From Arthrobacter saudimassiliensis (GTDB lineage: Bacteria > Actinomycetota > Actinomycetes > Actinomycetales > Micrococcaceae), in assembly GCA_900016675.1 (NCBI GenBank), contig LN483070.1, positions 1,488,001-1,552,000 of the forward strand: 64,000 bases of DNA, read 5' to 3'. The position numbers were made by a program, and so were the translations under genes. Shown in pieces: positions 38,963-49,393 of this stretch (position 1 is its first letter; each line of letters starts with the position of its first letter). A model generated the notes under the pieces. The model was not told the DNA's origin and made no database searches. It saw only the letters and a program-made list of their open reading frames with translations.

Positions 38963-39756
38963 GTGTATTCCGTGAGCAGAACCGGCCAGAAGAAGGCGGT
39001 GAACAAGACCGTGACCGCCCGCGAATCAGAGCAGCGCACCCGAGACCGTGTCCTGGGTGCCGTACTGGAGCACGGCCCGGTCAGCGCCGCGGAACTCGGT
39101 GAACTGCTGGGCTTCACGCCCGCAGCGGTCCGCCGCCACCTGGACGCGCTGTCCGGGACGGGACTGATCCAGGTCAAGCGCGTGGGAGGTACCTCCTCAG
39201 GTGCCGGCCGGCCCGCGCGCCGGTACGTGCTGAGCCCGCAGGGCCAGGCGTACCTGGGCAACGACTACCTGGACATCGCGGTCGAAGCGCTCCGCCAGCT
39301 GGGAGACGCCCTGGGCCCGGAAGCGGTGGCGCGGTTCGCCGCCGACCGCTTCGAAGCCATGGAGGAGAAGTACCGCCCGGTGGTGGAGGCCGCCGGTCCC
39401 GCCGTCGAGGACCGGGCGGAGGCGCTGGCCGCTGAACTGACCAAGGACGGCTTCGTGGGATCCACCACGATGATCGGCACGGCCCGGACGCCCAGCACCC
39501 TGCTGAGCGTGCAGCTGTGCCAGGGGCACTGCCCCATCCAGGCCCTGGCCAGTTCCTATCCCGTGTTCTGCGACAAGGAGACGGAGGTGTTCTCCCGCCT
39601 GCTGGGAGTCGACGTCCGCCGTCTGTCCACGCTCTCCCGCGGCGGACATGTCTGCACCACCCACATTCCCGTCGGCCGCACCCGCACGGCGCCCGCCGCG
39701 CCGGCACCGGTCGAAGCGATAACAGCCTCATCCACTCATCAGCAAGAAAGGCCGTG

Positions 39757-39757
<1 letters not shown>
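38963..39757 (+). CDS. sufR: Iron-sulfur cluster-sensing regulator SufR (ArsR-like helix-turn-helix)
   Basis: A 264-residue regulator. The N-terminal winged helix is [20 protein letters not shown] and [20 protein letters not shown] (about 33-75). A linker follows, and then a C-terminal Fe-S-ligating region with Cys spaced C-x3-C-x12-C-x27-C (CQGHC...FC...GHVC). SufR represses suf genes when it holds a cluster. The start is uncertain: GTG 38963 is 6 bases after a CATGAT -10, but GTG 38972, 38999 (with GAAGG) or 39011 would each keep the helix-turn-helix. Its stop overlaps the sufB ATG by one base. It is divergent from the ABC-ctaA operon. Confidence 0.9.
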
Positions 39758-41231
<1,474 letters not shown>

Positions 41232-41232
<1 letters not shown>

Positions 41233-42563
41233 TGTCGAAGCTTAACGACGTCGTGGAAACGGTGACCGAGAAGGTCGCCAATGCAGTGGAAGACGTCAAG
41301 GCACGGATCGGAGCCGACGGACAGGACCGCCGCGTCCTCATTGACGGATTCACCGAGGAAGGCGAGGACCTCTCGCCGCTGAACGAAACCCGCCAGGTCC
41401 TGGGCGGCGACAGCGCCAAGGCGCACAGCCACGGCGGCGGCGAGGGGCTGGCCGACAGCTCCCGCGCCGGCCGGATGACGTCCTTCAACCGGGCGGACTT
41501 CGGCAAGCTCACCGGACGCGAGGAGGACTGGCGGTTCACCCCGCTCAAGCGCCTGCGCGGACTGCACACCAAGGCCCTCGACGGCGCCGCGCCCGAGCTG
41601 GCCGTGGTCGCGCCCGACGGCGTGCTGGTCGAGCACGTGGGCCGCGACGACGCCCGCATCGGATCCGCCGGCATCCCCGAGGACCTGGTGGCCGCGGCCG
41701 CCTGGGAGGCCTTCACCGAGGCCACCGTCGTCACCATCCCCGAAGGCGTCTCCGTCGACGGCGGGGTCACCCTCACGGTGACCGGCGCCGGCACCGACCC
41801 GGCCGCCCAGCACCTGGTGATCGACGCCCGCGCCAACTCGCGCGCCGTCGTGGTCCTGGACCACAACGGCACCGGCGTGCTCTCGCAGAACGTGGAGGTC
41901 GTCGTCGGCGACAACGCCGAGCTGACCGTCGTGTCCGTGCAGGACTGGGCCGACGACGCCGTGCACGCCTCGGCGCAGTACGCCGTGGTGGGCCGTGACG
42001 CCCGCTTCAAGCACGTGGCCGTCAGCCTGGGCGGCGACCTGGTCCGCATCACCCCGTCGGCGCGCTTCACCGCTCCCGGCGGCGAGGTGGAGCTCTACGG
42101 CCTCTACTACGCCGACGCCGGCCAGCACCTGGAGCAGCGCCTGTTCGTTGACCACGCGGTCGCCAACTGCAAGTCCAACGTCCTGTACAAGGGCGCCCTG
42201 CAGGGCAAGGACGCGCACACCGTCTGGGTGGGCGACGTGCTGATCCGCAAGGAAGCCGAAGGAACCGACACCTATGAGGTGAACCGGAACCTGCTGCTGA
42301 CCGACGGTTGCCGTGCCGACTCCGTGCCGAACCTCGAGATCGAGACCGGCCTGATCGAGGGCGCCGGCCACGCCAGCGCCACCGGCCGCTTCGACGACGA
42401 GCACCTGTTCTACCTGATGGCCCGCGGCATCCCCGAAGAGGCTGCCCGCCGCCTGGTGGTCCGCGGCTTCCTCAACGAGATCATCCAGCAGATCAAGGTG
42501 CCCGCCCTCGAGGAGCGCCTCACCGAGGCCGTCGAGCGCGAGCTCGCCGCTTCCGAGAACTGA
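41232..42563 (+). CDS. sufD: Fe-S cluster assembly protein SufD
   Basis: A 443-residue SufD, partner of SufB in the scaffold. The family core starts near DWRFTPLKRLRGLH (about 98). It continues with VFVDH-type beta-helix repeats, including LFVDHAVANCKSNVLYKGAL (about 299) and the His-containing KDAHTVWVGDVLIRKEAEGT. It ends with FYLMARGIPEEAARRLVVRG. The first 30 residues (MSKLNDVVETVTEKVANAVE) look like an added amphipathic helix. Translation is coupled to sufB (TAATG). Confidence 0.95.
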
Positions 42564-42588
42564 TCGGCGCCACGCAGAACCCTCCGCG

Positions 42589-42621
42589 CCGGGTGCGGGA
42601 CCTGTTCGGTCCCGCACCCGG
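42589..42621 (+). terminator. 14-bp hairpin between sufD and sufC
   Basis: A perfect 14-bp stem, CCGGGTGCGGGACC and its complement with loop TGTTC, sits 25 bases after sufD and 63 before sufC. There is no T-run. It may reduce read-through or protect the 3' end of the upstream message. Confidence 0.6.
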
Positions 42622-42684
42622 GCCGCGGAACCCCACAGCTTAGAGACGCATCCGCCAGAGGGTGCAAAGGAGAAAGCAGACCGC

Positions 42685-43443
42685 ATGTCTACTCTTGAGA
42701 TCAAGGACCTCCACGTCAGCATCGAGACCGAACAGGGCTCGAAGCAGATCCTGAAGGGCGTGACCCTGACGATCAACACCGGCGAAACCCACGCCATCAT
42801 GGGCCCGAACGGCTCCGGCAAGTCCACCCTCGCCGCCACCATCGCCGGCCACCCCCGCTACACCGTCGACAGCGGCTCCATCACCCTGGACGGTGAAGAC
42901 GTCCTGGAGATGAGCGTCGACGAGCGCGCCCGCGCAGGCCTCTTCCTGGCCATGCAGTACCCGGTCGAGGTGCCCGGCGTGACCATGACCAACTTCCTGC
43001 GCACCGCCAAGACCGCCCTCGACGGCGAGGCCCCCTCGCTGCGGACCTGGACCAAGGACGTCAAGGCCGCCATGAGCGACCTGCGCATCGACGCCGACTT
43101 CGCGTCCCGCAATGTGAACGAGGGCTTCTCCGGCGGCGAGAAGAAGCGCGTGGAGATCCTCCAGCTGGAGCTCTTCCACCCCAAGTTCGCCATCCTCGAC
43201 GAGACCGACTCCGGCCTGGACGTCGACGCGCTGAAGATCGTCTCCGAGGGCGTCAACCGCGAGCACGCCAAGGGCGGCATGGGCACCCTGCTGATCACCC
43301 ACTACACGCGCATCCTGCGCTACATCAAGCCGGACTACGTGCACGTCTTCGTGGACGGCCGGATCGCCGAGCAGGGCGGCCCCGAGCTTGCTGACCGCCT
43401 CGAAGAAGAGGGCTACGACCGCTTCGTGGGCGTCGGCGCCTGA
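42685..43443 (+). CDS. sufC: Fe-S cluster assembly ATPase SufC
   Basis: A 252-residue ABC-type ATPase that drives SufB-SufD rearrangement. Walker A is IMGPNGSGKSTLAATIAGHP (about 38), the signature GFSGGEKKRVEILQLELF (about 149), Walker B FAILDETDSGLDVDALKI (about 170) and the H-loop LLITHYTRILRYIKPDYVHV. The ATG follows GCAAAGGAGAAAG. The next gene is sufT; sufS and sufU are not between them, unlike in M. tuberculosis. Confidence 0.97.
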   Translation: MSTLEIKDLHVSIETEQGSKQILKGVTLTINTGETHAIMGPNGSGKSTLAATIAGHPRYTVDSGSITLDGEDVLEMSVDERARAGLFLAMQYPVEVPGVTMTNFLRTAKTALDGEAPSLRTWTKDVKAAMSDLRIDADFASRNVNEGFSGGEKKRVEILQLELFHPKFAILDETDSGLDVDALKIVSEGVNREHAKGGMGTLLITHYTRILRYIKPDYVHVFVDGRIAEQGGPELADRLEEEGYDRFVGVGA

Positions 43444-43476
43444 TCCGCACCGTCCCGACTACATAAGGAGCAGATG

Positions 43477-43806
43477 ATGAGCGAAACCGCTGACGCGCGC
43501 ACATCGCTGGAGGACGTCGAGGAAGCCCTCAAGGACGTCATCGACCCCGAGCTGGGGGTGAACGTCGTCGACCTCGGTCTGCTCTACGGGCTGAAGTACG
43601 CCGACGACGGCGCCCTGCTCATCGACATGACGCTGACCACCGCCGCCTGCCCGCTCACCGACGTGATCGAGGAGCAGACCGGCCAGGCGCTGGACGGCGT
43701 CGTCGATGAGTGGCGGCTGAACTGGGTGTGGATGCCGCCGTGGGGTCCGGAAAAGATCACCGACGACGGCCGCGACCAGATGCGGGCCCTGGGCTTCAAC
43801 ATCTGA
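43477..43806 (+). CDS. sufT: MIP18-family metal-sulfur cluster assembly factor (SufT-like, DUF59)
   Basis: A 109-residue DUF59 protein with DVIDPELGVNVVDLGLLYGL (about 20) and the Cys-containing MTLTTAACPLTDVIEEQTG (about 50); it ends with WMPPWGPEKITDDGRDQMRA. The family helps mature Fe-S proteins and is the usual last gene of actinobacterial suf operons. AAGGAG favours the second of two adjacent ATGs (43477 over 43474). It is followed by a classic terminator, which ends the suf operon. Confidence 0.92.
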   Translation: MSETADARTSLEDVEEALKDVIDPELGVNVVDLGLLYGLKYADDGALLIDMTLTTAACPLTDVIEEQTGQALDGVVDEWRLNWVWMPPWGPEKITDDGRDQMRALGFNI

Positions 43807-43840
43807 TCCGCGGGCGCCCCGCCTGCAGCATCGCTGAGTC

Positions 43841-43877
43841 AAAGGGCCGCTTCCCCAAGAGGGGGAGCGGCCCTTTT
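43841..43877. terminator. Intrinsic terminator of the suf operon
   Basis: A 16-bp stem starting AAAGGGCCGCTTCCCC with one G-T pair, loop AAGA, followed by TTTT. It also lies at the 3' side of convergent bioN. Confidence 0.9.
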
Positions 43878-43907
43878 GCGCGTCCGGGAGCGGGAGCTTC
43901 GCTCCGC

Positions 43908-44522
43908 TCAGTCCTGCCGGTCGCCGAGGCCACGGGCGGCCAGGGCGTCGCCGGTGCGGCGCGCATAGGCGACGGTGCCCACGACGGCGGGCACCAGCAG
44001 CGCCCGCGGGCTGCGGCCCAGTCCCCTCGCCGCTGCCGCCTGGCGGGCGTCCCGCAGTGCGGCCGACAGCCACGGCAGGCTGCGCAGCATCAGGCCGACG
44101 GCGAGGGCAAAGCGTTCCGGGTCTGCGCCGAACCGCCGCAGCGGGCGCACCAGCGCGGACAGGCCGTCCAACAGCACCGGCACCGGCGTAGTGGCCACCA
44201 GCAGCTGGGCGGCGCCCACGCAGGCGAGGATCCCGACCGGCACCGCCGCCGCCGCTTCCCAGCCGGCGGCAAAGAACTGGAATCCGCCGAGCAGGACCAG
44301 CACCGGCAGCGCCTGCAGCGAGGTGCGCAGCAGCTCCCGGAGCTGTCCGGACACAGCGAACCCGACAGCCACCAGCAGCAGGGCCAGCGCCGCAGCCAGG
44401 GGGGTGCGGACGGCCAGGACCCAGGCGGTTACCGCCACGACGGCCAGTGCCTTGACCGGCAGCGGCACCGCCAGCGGCACCGCCACCGGAACTGATGACA
44501 TCCGCGATGGCAGCGTGCGCAT
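43908..44522 (-). CDS. bioN: ECF transporter T component, BioN-like
   Basis: A 204-residue EcfT membrane protein with about five helices and the coupling motifs RQAAAARGLG (about 162) and GDALAARGLGD (about 192). These Ala-Arg-Gly segments contact the ATPase. It joins BioM and BioY as the energising membrane part of a biotin uptake system. The ATG at 44522 shares one base with the bioM stop (TGATG). It is last in bioY-bioM-bioN and faces the suf terminator. Confidence 0.88.
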   Translation of the reverse strand: MRTLPSRMSSVPVAVPLAVPLPVKALAVVAVTAWVLAVRTPLAAALALLLVAVGFAVSGQLRELLRTSLQALPVLVLLGGFQFFAAGWEAAAAVPVGILACVGAAQLLVATTPVPVLLDGLSALVRPLRRFGADPERFALAVGLMLRSLPWLSAALRDARQAAAARGLGRSPRALLVPAVVGTVAYARRTGDALAARGLGDRQD

Positions 44523-45364
44523 CAGTGCATCGCCCCTGCCTGGGCGGACCGGGCCCGGTACTCGGCGATGGCCGGCCCGGGTGCGCCGTCGAACACGATC
44601 CGCCCCTCCTCGACCACCAGGATCCGGTCCGCGTCCCCGGCGAAGTCGAGGTCATGGGTGGTCCAGAGCACCTGCTGGGGGAGTGCGGCAAAGAGCGAGC
44701 GGAGGCGCGCCGTGTTGCGCAGGTCCAGCAGCGTGGACGGCTCGTCGGCCAGGAGGACGGCGGGGTCGACGGCGAGCACCCCGGCCAGCGCCATGAGCTG
44801 GCGTTCGCCGCCGGAGAGGTCGTAGATGCTCTGGTCCGCCAACGGCAGCAGTCCCAGCCGGTCCAGCCGGGCCTCCACGGCCGCGGCCCGCTGCCTCCGG
44901 TCCGGGACGCTGCGGCGCAGGGACAGGTCGACGTCGTCCCGGCCGGTGGACAGCACCAGTTGGGACAGCGGGTCGGTGAAGACGAACCCGACTGCACGCC
45001 GCACCGCTGCGGTGGACTCGGCAACGTCGAGACCGACGACCCGGACAGTGCCCGACGTCGGGCGCACCAGGCCGTTGATGAGCTTGAGCAGTGTGGACTT
45101 GCCGGAGCCGTTGGCTCCGATGACTGCGATGCGCTGCTCGGTGAGTACCAGGTCCACGTCCTGCAGGAGGTGCCGCGGAGCGCCGTCGGGGCCGGTGACG
45201 CTGACGCCGACGGAGTCGAAGACGATGCCCCCGAATGCAGGCGACGTTTCGGTCACCGGACCCGGCGCGGGCCCGCCGCCCGAAGCAGGACCGCTCGCCC
45301 GTTCTGCGGCGGCACCTGCGGCACCGTCTCCCGGAACAGCCGCGCGCCGGCGGAACAGGCTCAT
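44522..45364 (-). CDS. bioM: ECF transporter ATPase, BioM-like
   Basis: A 280-residue energy-coupling-factor ATPase. After an Ala/Gly-rich N-terminus of about 45 residues come Walker A VIGANGSGKSTLLKLINGL (about 80), the signature DLSGGERQLMALAGVLA (about 183), Walker B VLLADEPSTLLDLRNT (about 204) and the H-loop TTHDLDFAGDADR. The ATG overlaps the bioY stop by 4 bases. BioM powers BioY-mediated biotin import. Confidence 0.9.
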   Translation of the reverse strand: MSLFRRRAAVPGDGAAGAAAERASGPASGGGPAPGPVTETSPAFGGIVFDSVGVSVTGPDGAPRHLLQDVDLVLTEQRIAVIGANGSGKSTLLKLINGLVRPTSGTVRVVGLDVAESTAAVRRAVGFVFTDPLSQLVLSTGRDDVDLSLRRSVPDRRQRAAAVEARLDRLGLLPLADQSIYDLSGGERQLMALAGVLAVDPAVLLADEPSTLLDLRNTARLRSLFAALPQQVLWTTHDLDFAGDADRILVVEEGRIVFDGAPGPAIAEYRARSAQAGAMH

Positions 45365-46059
45365 TCGGCGCCGGTCCCCATCCGGGGGAACGCCCGGAAG
45401 ACGGCGGCGGCGAGCAGCGCGGCGACCACGCATTTCATGACGTCGCCCGGGACGAACAGCAGATCCGCCAGCAGGGCGGCCTCGAAGCTGAGCCGGCCGT
45501 TGATCATCATGCCCGCGATGCCCAGCGGGTGGATGACCAGGAAGGAGGCGACGGCGGCCGCCGCGACCAGGAGCACCGTCCGCAGTCCGGCGCGGCGTCC
45601 GGCCGGCTGCCCTGCGCCCTGCCGCCAGGCCAGGCGGGAGAGCGCCCCGGCAGCCGCCGCCCCCGGCAGGAAGCCGAGCAGGAACCCCGCCGACGGCATG
45701 GCCAGCACCCCGAGTCCGCCGCGGAAGCCGCTGAAGACCGGCAGGCCGGCAAGGCCCACGAGCAGATACAGTCCCACCGCTGCTGCGGCGCGGGCCGGTC
45801 CCAGGATGAGCCCGGCCAGCAGCACGCCGAGGGTCTGCAGCGAGATCGGCACGCCCAGGGCCCCGACGGGAAGGCCCGGCAGCACCGACAGCGCCGCGAT
45901 CAGGGCGGCGAAGACCGCCGTCAGGGCGAGGTCCGCGCCGCGGTTCCGGGACCGGCGCTGCCTGCCCCGTGCGAGGGGACCGCCGCGGGAACCTGCGGCG
46001 GCGGGGGACGCGGTGTGCCCGCCGGACGTGTCGGCGGGGAAATCGGAAAAACGGGTCAC
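45361..46059 (-). CDS. bioY: Biotin transporter substrate-binding subunit BioY
   Basis: A 232-residue S component with six hydrophobic helices. Family hallmarks are VPISLQTLGVLLAGLILGP (about 70) and LPVFSGFRGGLGVLAMPSAG with FLLGFLPG (about 105). The first 40 residues are an Arg/Gly-rich cytoplasmic tail. The GTG at 46059 follows CCGGAGGC. It leads the bioY-bioM-bioN operon. The upstream leader holds a 10-bp hairpin, AAGTGCGGCG with its complement (46075-46099); no clear BioQ palindrome was seen. Confidence 0.93.
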   Translation of the reverse strand: MTRFSDFPADTSGGHTASPAAAGSRGGPLARGRQRRSRNRGADLALTAVFAALIAALSVLPGLPVGALGVPISLQTLGVLLAGLILGPARAAAAVGLYLLVGLAGLPVFSGFRGGLGVLAMPSAGFLLGFLPGAAAAGALSRLAWRQGAGQPAGRRAGLRTVLLVAAAAVASFLVIHPLGIAGMMINGRLSFEAALLADLLFVPGDVMKCVVAALLAAAVFRAFPRMGTGAE

Positions 46060-46162
46060 GGTGCCTCCGGTGCGAAGTGCGGCGCCAGCCGCCGCACTTT
46101 CGACCCTAGTGGCGGGTTACCACCCTGCCATTGGAGGTTTTCTACAAACCGGCCTGCAGGGC

Positions 46163-46168
46163 TAGACT
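46163..46168 (+). promoter_or_regulatory. -10 element (TAGACT) of the ABC-F gene
   Basis: TAGACT lies 40 bases upstream of the GTG at 46208, with GAAAGG in between as Shine-Dalgarno. Confidence 0.4.
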
Positions 46169-46207
46169 GGATAGCTGCCCCTCCCCACCCCCGAAAGGTC
46201 TTACCTG

Positions 46208-47806
46208 GTGATATCCGTATCCGGACTCGAACTGCGTGCCGGCGCCCGTCTGCTGATGGACGAAGTCACGTTCCGGGTGGACAAGGGGGACAAGATCGGG
46301 CTGGTGGGCCGCAACGGCGCCGGCAAGACCACCCTGACCAAGGTCCTGGCCGGCGAGGCGCTGCCCGCAGCCGGCACCATTACCCGCAGCGGGCTAATTG
46401 GCTACCTGCCGCAGGATCCGCGCACCCCCGACATGGACCAGCTGGCCCGGGACCGGATCCTGTCCGTGCGCGGCCTGGACACCGTGGTGCGCAACCTGCG
46501 CAAGAGCCAGGACGAAATGGCCAGCGACGATCCCGCCGTCGCCCGCAAGGCGATGAACCGCTACGACCGGCTGGAGGCGGAGTTCCTCGCCGGAGGCGGC
46601 TATGCCGCCGAAGCGGAGGCCGCCGCCATCTGCTCCAACCTCGCGCTGCCCGACCGGCTGCTGAACCAGCCCCTGAAGACCCTCTCCGGCGGCCAGCGGC
46701 GCCGCGTGGAGCTGGCACGCATCCTCTACTCCGGCGCCGACACGATGCTCCTCGACGAGCCGACCAACCACCTCGACGCCGACTCGATCGCCTGGCTGCG
46801 CGAGTTCCTGAAGAACCACTCCGGCGGGCTGATCGTCATCAGCCACGACACCGAGCTGCTGGAGGCCACCGTCAACAAGGTCTTCAGCCTCGACGCGAAC
46901 CGCGCCACCATCGACATCTACAACCTGGACTGGAAGCGGTACAAGGTCCAGCGGGAGACGGACGAGCGTGCACGGAAGCGCGAACGGGCGAACGCCGAGA
47001 AGAAGGCCCAGGTCCTGATCGACCAGGCCAACAAGATGCGCGCCAAGGCCACCAAGGCCGTGGCCGCCCAGAACATGCTCAAGCGCGCCGAACGGCTGCT
47101 GGGCGGCCTCGAGGCGGAACGAACCTCGGACAAGGTCGCCGCGCTGCGCTTCCCCGAGCCGGCGCCGTGCGGACGCACGCCGCTGACGGCCGAAGGCCTG
47201 AGCAAGAGCTACGGGTCGCTGGAGATCTTCACCGACGTGGACCTGGCGATCGACCGCGGCTCGCGCGTGGTGATCCTCGGCCTGAACGGCGCGGGCAAGA
47301 CCACCCTGCTGCGCATGCTCGCCGGCGTGGACACCCCGGACACCGGCCAGGTCGTGGCCGGGCACGGGCTGAAGATCGGCTACTACGCCCAGGAGCACGA
47401 GACCCTGGACACCGAGCGGACGATCCTGGAGAACATGCGCAGCGCCGCCCCGGACATGGCCGACGCCGAGGTCCGCGGCATCCTCGGTTCGTTCCTGTTC
47501 TCGGGTGACGACGTCAACAAGCCGGCCGGTGTGCTCTCCGGCGGCGAGAAGACGCGCCTGGCGCTGGCCACCATCGTGGCCTCCTCCGCCAACGTCCTGC
47601 TGCTCGACGAGCCGACCAACAACCTGGACCCGGCCAGCCGCGCCGAGATCCTCGGTGCCCTGAGCAACTACAAGGGCGCCGTGGTGATGGTCAGCCACGA
47701 CGAAGGCGCCGTCGAGGCGCTCAACCCGGAGCGTGTGGTCCTGCTGCCCGACGGTGTCGAGGACCTGTGGAACTCCGATTACCTGGAGCTCGTCACCCTC
47801 GCCTGA
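46208..47806 (+). CDS. ABC-F family ATPase (ribosome-associated type)
   Basis: A 532-residue soluble protein with two ABC domains and no membrane helices. Domain 1 has GLVGRNGAGKTTLTKVLAGE (about 36), LSGGQRRRVELARIL (about 159) and MLLDEPTNHLDADSI (about 180). A charged linker (RETDERARKRERANAEKKAQ, about 245) is the P-site tRNA interaction motif region. Domain 2 has LGLNGAGKTTLLRMLAGVD, LSGGEKTRLALATIVAS and LLLDEPTNNLDPASR. ABC-F proteins act on stalled ribosomes or give antibiotic protection. Its place after sufT matches M. tuberculosis Rv1473. The GTG start follows GAAAGG. Confidence 0.9.
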   Translation: MISVSGLELRAGARLLMDEVTFRVDKGDKIGLVGRNGAGKTTLTKVLAGEALPAAGTITRSGLIGYLPQDPRTPDMDQLARDRILSVRGLDTVVRNLRKSQDEMASDDPAVARKAMNRYDRLEAEFLAGGGYAAEAEAAAICSNLALPDRLLNQPLKTLSGGQRRRVELARILYSGADTMLLDEPTNHLDADSIAWLREFLKNHSGGLIVISHDTELLEATVNKVFSLDANRATIDIYNLDWKRYKVQRETDERARKRERANAEKKAQVLIDQANKMRAKATKAVAAQNMLKRAERLLGGLEAERTSDKVAALRFPEPAPCGRTPLTAEGLSKSYGSLEIFTDVDLAIDRGSRVVILGLNGAGKTTLLRMLAGVDTPDTGQVVAGHGLKIGYYAQEHETLDTERTILENMRSAAPDMADAEVRGILGSFLFSGDDVNKPAGVLSGGEKTRLALATIVASSANVLLLDEPTNNLDPASRAEILGALSNYKGAVVMVSHDEGAVEALNPERVVLLPDGVEDLWNSDYLELVTLA

Positions 47807-47824
47807 ACACGGCCCGGCGTCCGC

Positions 47825-48445
47825 TTATTCGAAGCGGGACGGGTCTCCCGCGCCGCGCCTGAGGACCTCCGGCCCGCCGCTGGAGAAGTCGACGACGGTC
47901 GTGAGGTCCGGAGGGCAGAAGCCGGCGTCCAGGACGGCGTCCAGCTGGTGGTCCAGGCGCTCCTTGATGTCCCAGCCTTCGGTCAGGGGATCCTCCTCGC
48001 CGGGCAGCAGGAGGGTGCTGGAGATCATCGGTTCGCCCAGTTCCTCCAGCAGCGCGCCTACCACCAAGCTGTCCGGTATGCGCACGCCCACCGTCTTCTT
48101 CTTCGGCTGGGACAGCCAGCGCGGCACTTCCTTCACCGCCGGCAGGATAAAGGTGTAGCTGCCGGGGGTGGCGGCCTTGATGGCGCGGAAAACGTCGTTG
48201 TCCATCGTGACGAACCGGCCCAGCTGCGCAAAGTCCCTGCACATCAGTGTGAAGTGGTGCCTGTCATCCAAATGGCGGATGGAGCGGATCCGGTCCAGGG
48301 CGTCCTTGTTGTTGAGCTGGGCGCCCAGGGCGTAGCAGGAATCCGTGGGGTAGGCGATCAGGCCGCCGGAGCGCAGGATGGCCGCAACCTGGTCGACGGC
48401 GCGCCGCTGGGGGTTCTCGGGGTGGATATCAAAGTATCGTGCCAT
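47825..48445 (-). CDS. YciO/YrdC/Sua5-family protein (threonylcarbamoyl-AMP synthase-like)
   Basis: A 206-residue member of the Sua5/YciO/YrdC fold. Motifs are GGLIAYPTDSCYALGAQLNN (about 27), RIRSIRHLDDRHHFTLMCRD (about 52), TFILPAVKEVP, TVGVRIPDS and ISSTLLLPGE. The YciO branch (start MARYFDIHPENP) is less certainly active in tRNA threonylcarbamoyl synthesis than YrdC/TsaC, so the exact reaction is open. A TAGCCT -10 is 6 bases from the ATG and AGGAG abuts it, so the message may be leaderless. Confidence 0.85.
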   Translation of the reverse strand: MARYFDIHPENPQRRAVDQVAAILRSGGLIAYPTDSCYALGAQLNNKDALDRIRSIRHLDDRHHFTLMCRDFAQLGRFVTMDNDVFRAIKAATPGSYTFILPAVKEVPRWLSQPKKKTVGVRIPDSLVVGALLEELGEPMISSTLLLPGEEDPLTEGWDIKERLDHQLDAVLDAGFCPPDLTTVVDFSSGGPEVLRRGAGDPSRFE

Positions 48446-48451
48446 CTCCTG

Positions 48452-48457
48452 AGGCTA
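48452..48457 (-). promoter_or_regulatory. -10 element (TAGCCT) of the YciO-like gene
   Basis: TAGCCT on the minus strand is followed by CAGGAG and then the ATG. The Shine-Dalgarno-like bases are too close to the ATG to act normally. Confidence 0.4.
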
Positions 48458-48514
48458 CCGCTGATCTGCAGGCTGCTGTGGTGGGAAAGCCCGACGGGAT
48501 GGGCGCCTCCGGCC

Positions 48515-49393
48515 TCACCGCGCGTCGAAATCCTCCTGCGCGTCGAGGATGGCGTCCTCTTCCTCCTCCTGGGTCGGCCGGCGTCGGGCACGCTGCGGCT
48601 TAGGACGGGCGCGCGGAACAGCGGAGTGCATCCCGTCCCCGTCGTCGTCGCGGTCCAGCCCGGCCGCCGCCCAGCGGCGGTTCTGCGCCTCCTGGTACGC
48701 GGCATAGCCGAGGCCGACGAACAGCAGCACCCCGAAGGCGAACCACTGCATCGCGTAGGAGAGGTGGGTGCCCTCGCTGCGTTCGGGCACGGCCAGCGGC
48801 TGGGGAACCTCCGCCGCTGAGGGGCTCTCGGCCGCCATCACGCCGTATGAGCCGGTCGCGAGCGGATAGTCCAGTTCGGCCGCATAGGCGGCCAGGTCGA
48901 TGGAGGCCAGCTGGCCGTCCGGGGCGCCGCGTTCGACGGCGGGCTCCGACGGCCGGATGCGCGCCGTCACCTCCACCTCGCCCTCCGGCGGGGCCGGCAC
49001 CGAATCGGGATGGCCGGCCTCGTCATTGCCGATCGGCAGCCAGCCCCGGTTGACGGCCACCGCCGTGCCGTCGGACAGCCGCAGGGGCACCAGCACCTCG
49101 TAGCCGGGACGCCCGTTCAGCGGCCGGTTGCGCACCACGCGCTGTTCGGCGGCGTCGTAGGTGCCGGTCAGCGTGACCGGCTGCCACTCGGTCGCGGGGT
49201 CGTAGCGGGTGAACAGCGTGGGGTCATAGGCCCGCGGATCGGCGTCGTAGTTGTCTTCGACCACGCCGATGTCGGCGCGCACCGCCTCGCGGCGGTCCAG
49301 CTGCCACATCCCCAGCGCGCTGCAGACCGCGGCCAGCAGGCACACCAGCAGGAACCAGCCGAGCCATTTGCCCGACAGCAGGAACCGGTACAT
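48515..49393 (-). CDS. SURF1 family cytochrome oxidase biogenesis protein
   Basis: A 292-residue SURF1 protein. An N-terminal helix (GWFLLVCLLAAVCSALGMWQ) and a C-terminal helix (YAMQWFAFGVLLFVGLGYAA) flank an extracytoplasmic domain with VRNRPLNGRPGYEVLVPLRL and VAVNRGWLPIG. SURF1 helps place heme A in cytochrome c oxidase, which fits ctaA and ctaB in the same window. The tail is charged (DRDDDGDG, then EEEEDAILDAQEDFDAR). The ATG is directly after the stop of the Cys-rich gene, so they are coupled. Confidence 0.9.
   Translation of the reverse strand: MYRFLLSGKWLGWFLLVCLLAAVCSALGMWQLDRREAVRADIGVVEDNYDADPRAYDPTLFTRYDPATEWQPVTLTGTYDAAEQRVVRNRPLNGRPGYEVLVPLRLSDGTAVAVNRGWLPIGNDEAGHPDSVPAPPEGEVEVTARIRPSEPAVERGAPDGQLASIDLAAYAAELDYPLATGSYGVMAAESPSAAEVPQPLAVPERSEGTHLSYAMQWFAFGVLLFVGLGYAAYQEAQNRRWAAAGLDRDDDGDGMHSAVPRARPKPQRARRRPTQEEEEDAILDAQEDFDAR

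Noticed and set aside
46060-46207. Biotin repressor operator or riboswitch before bioY
   Set aside because: Only a simple 10-bp hairpin was seen; no BioQ-like TGAAC palindrome or known riboswitch pattern.
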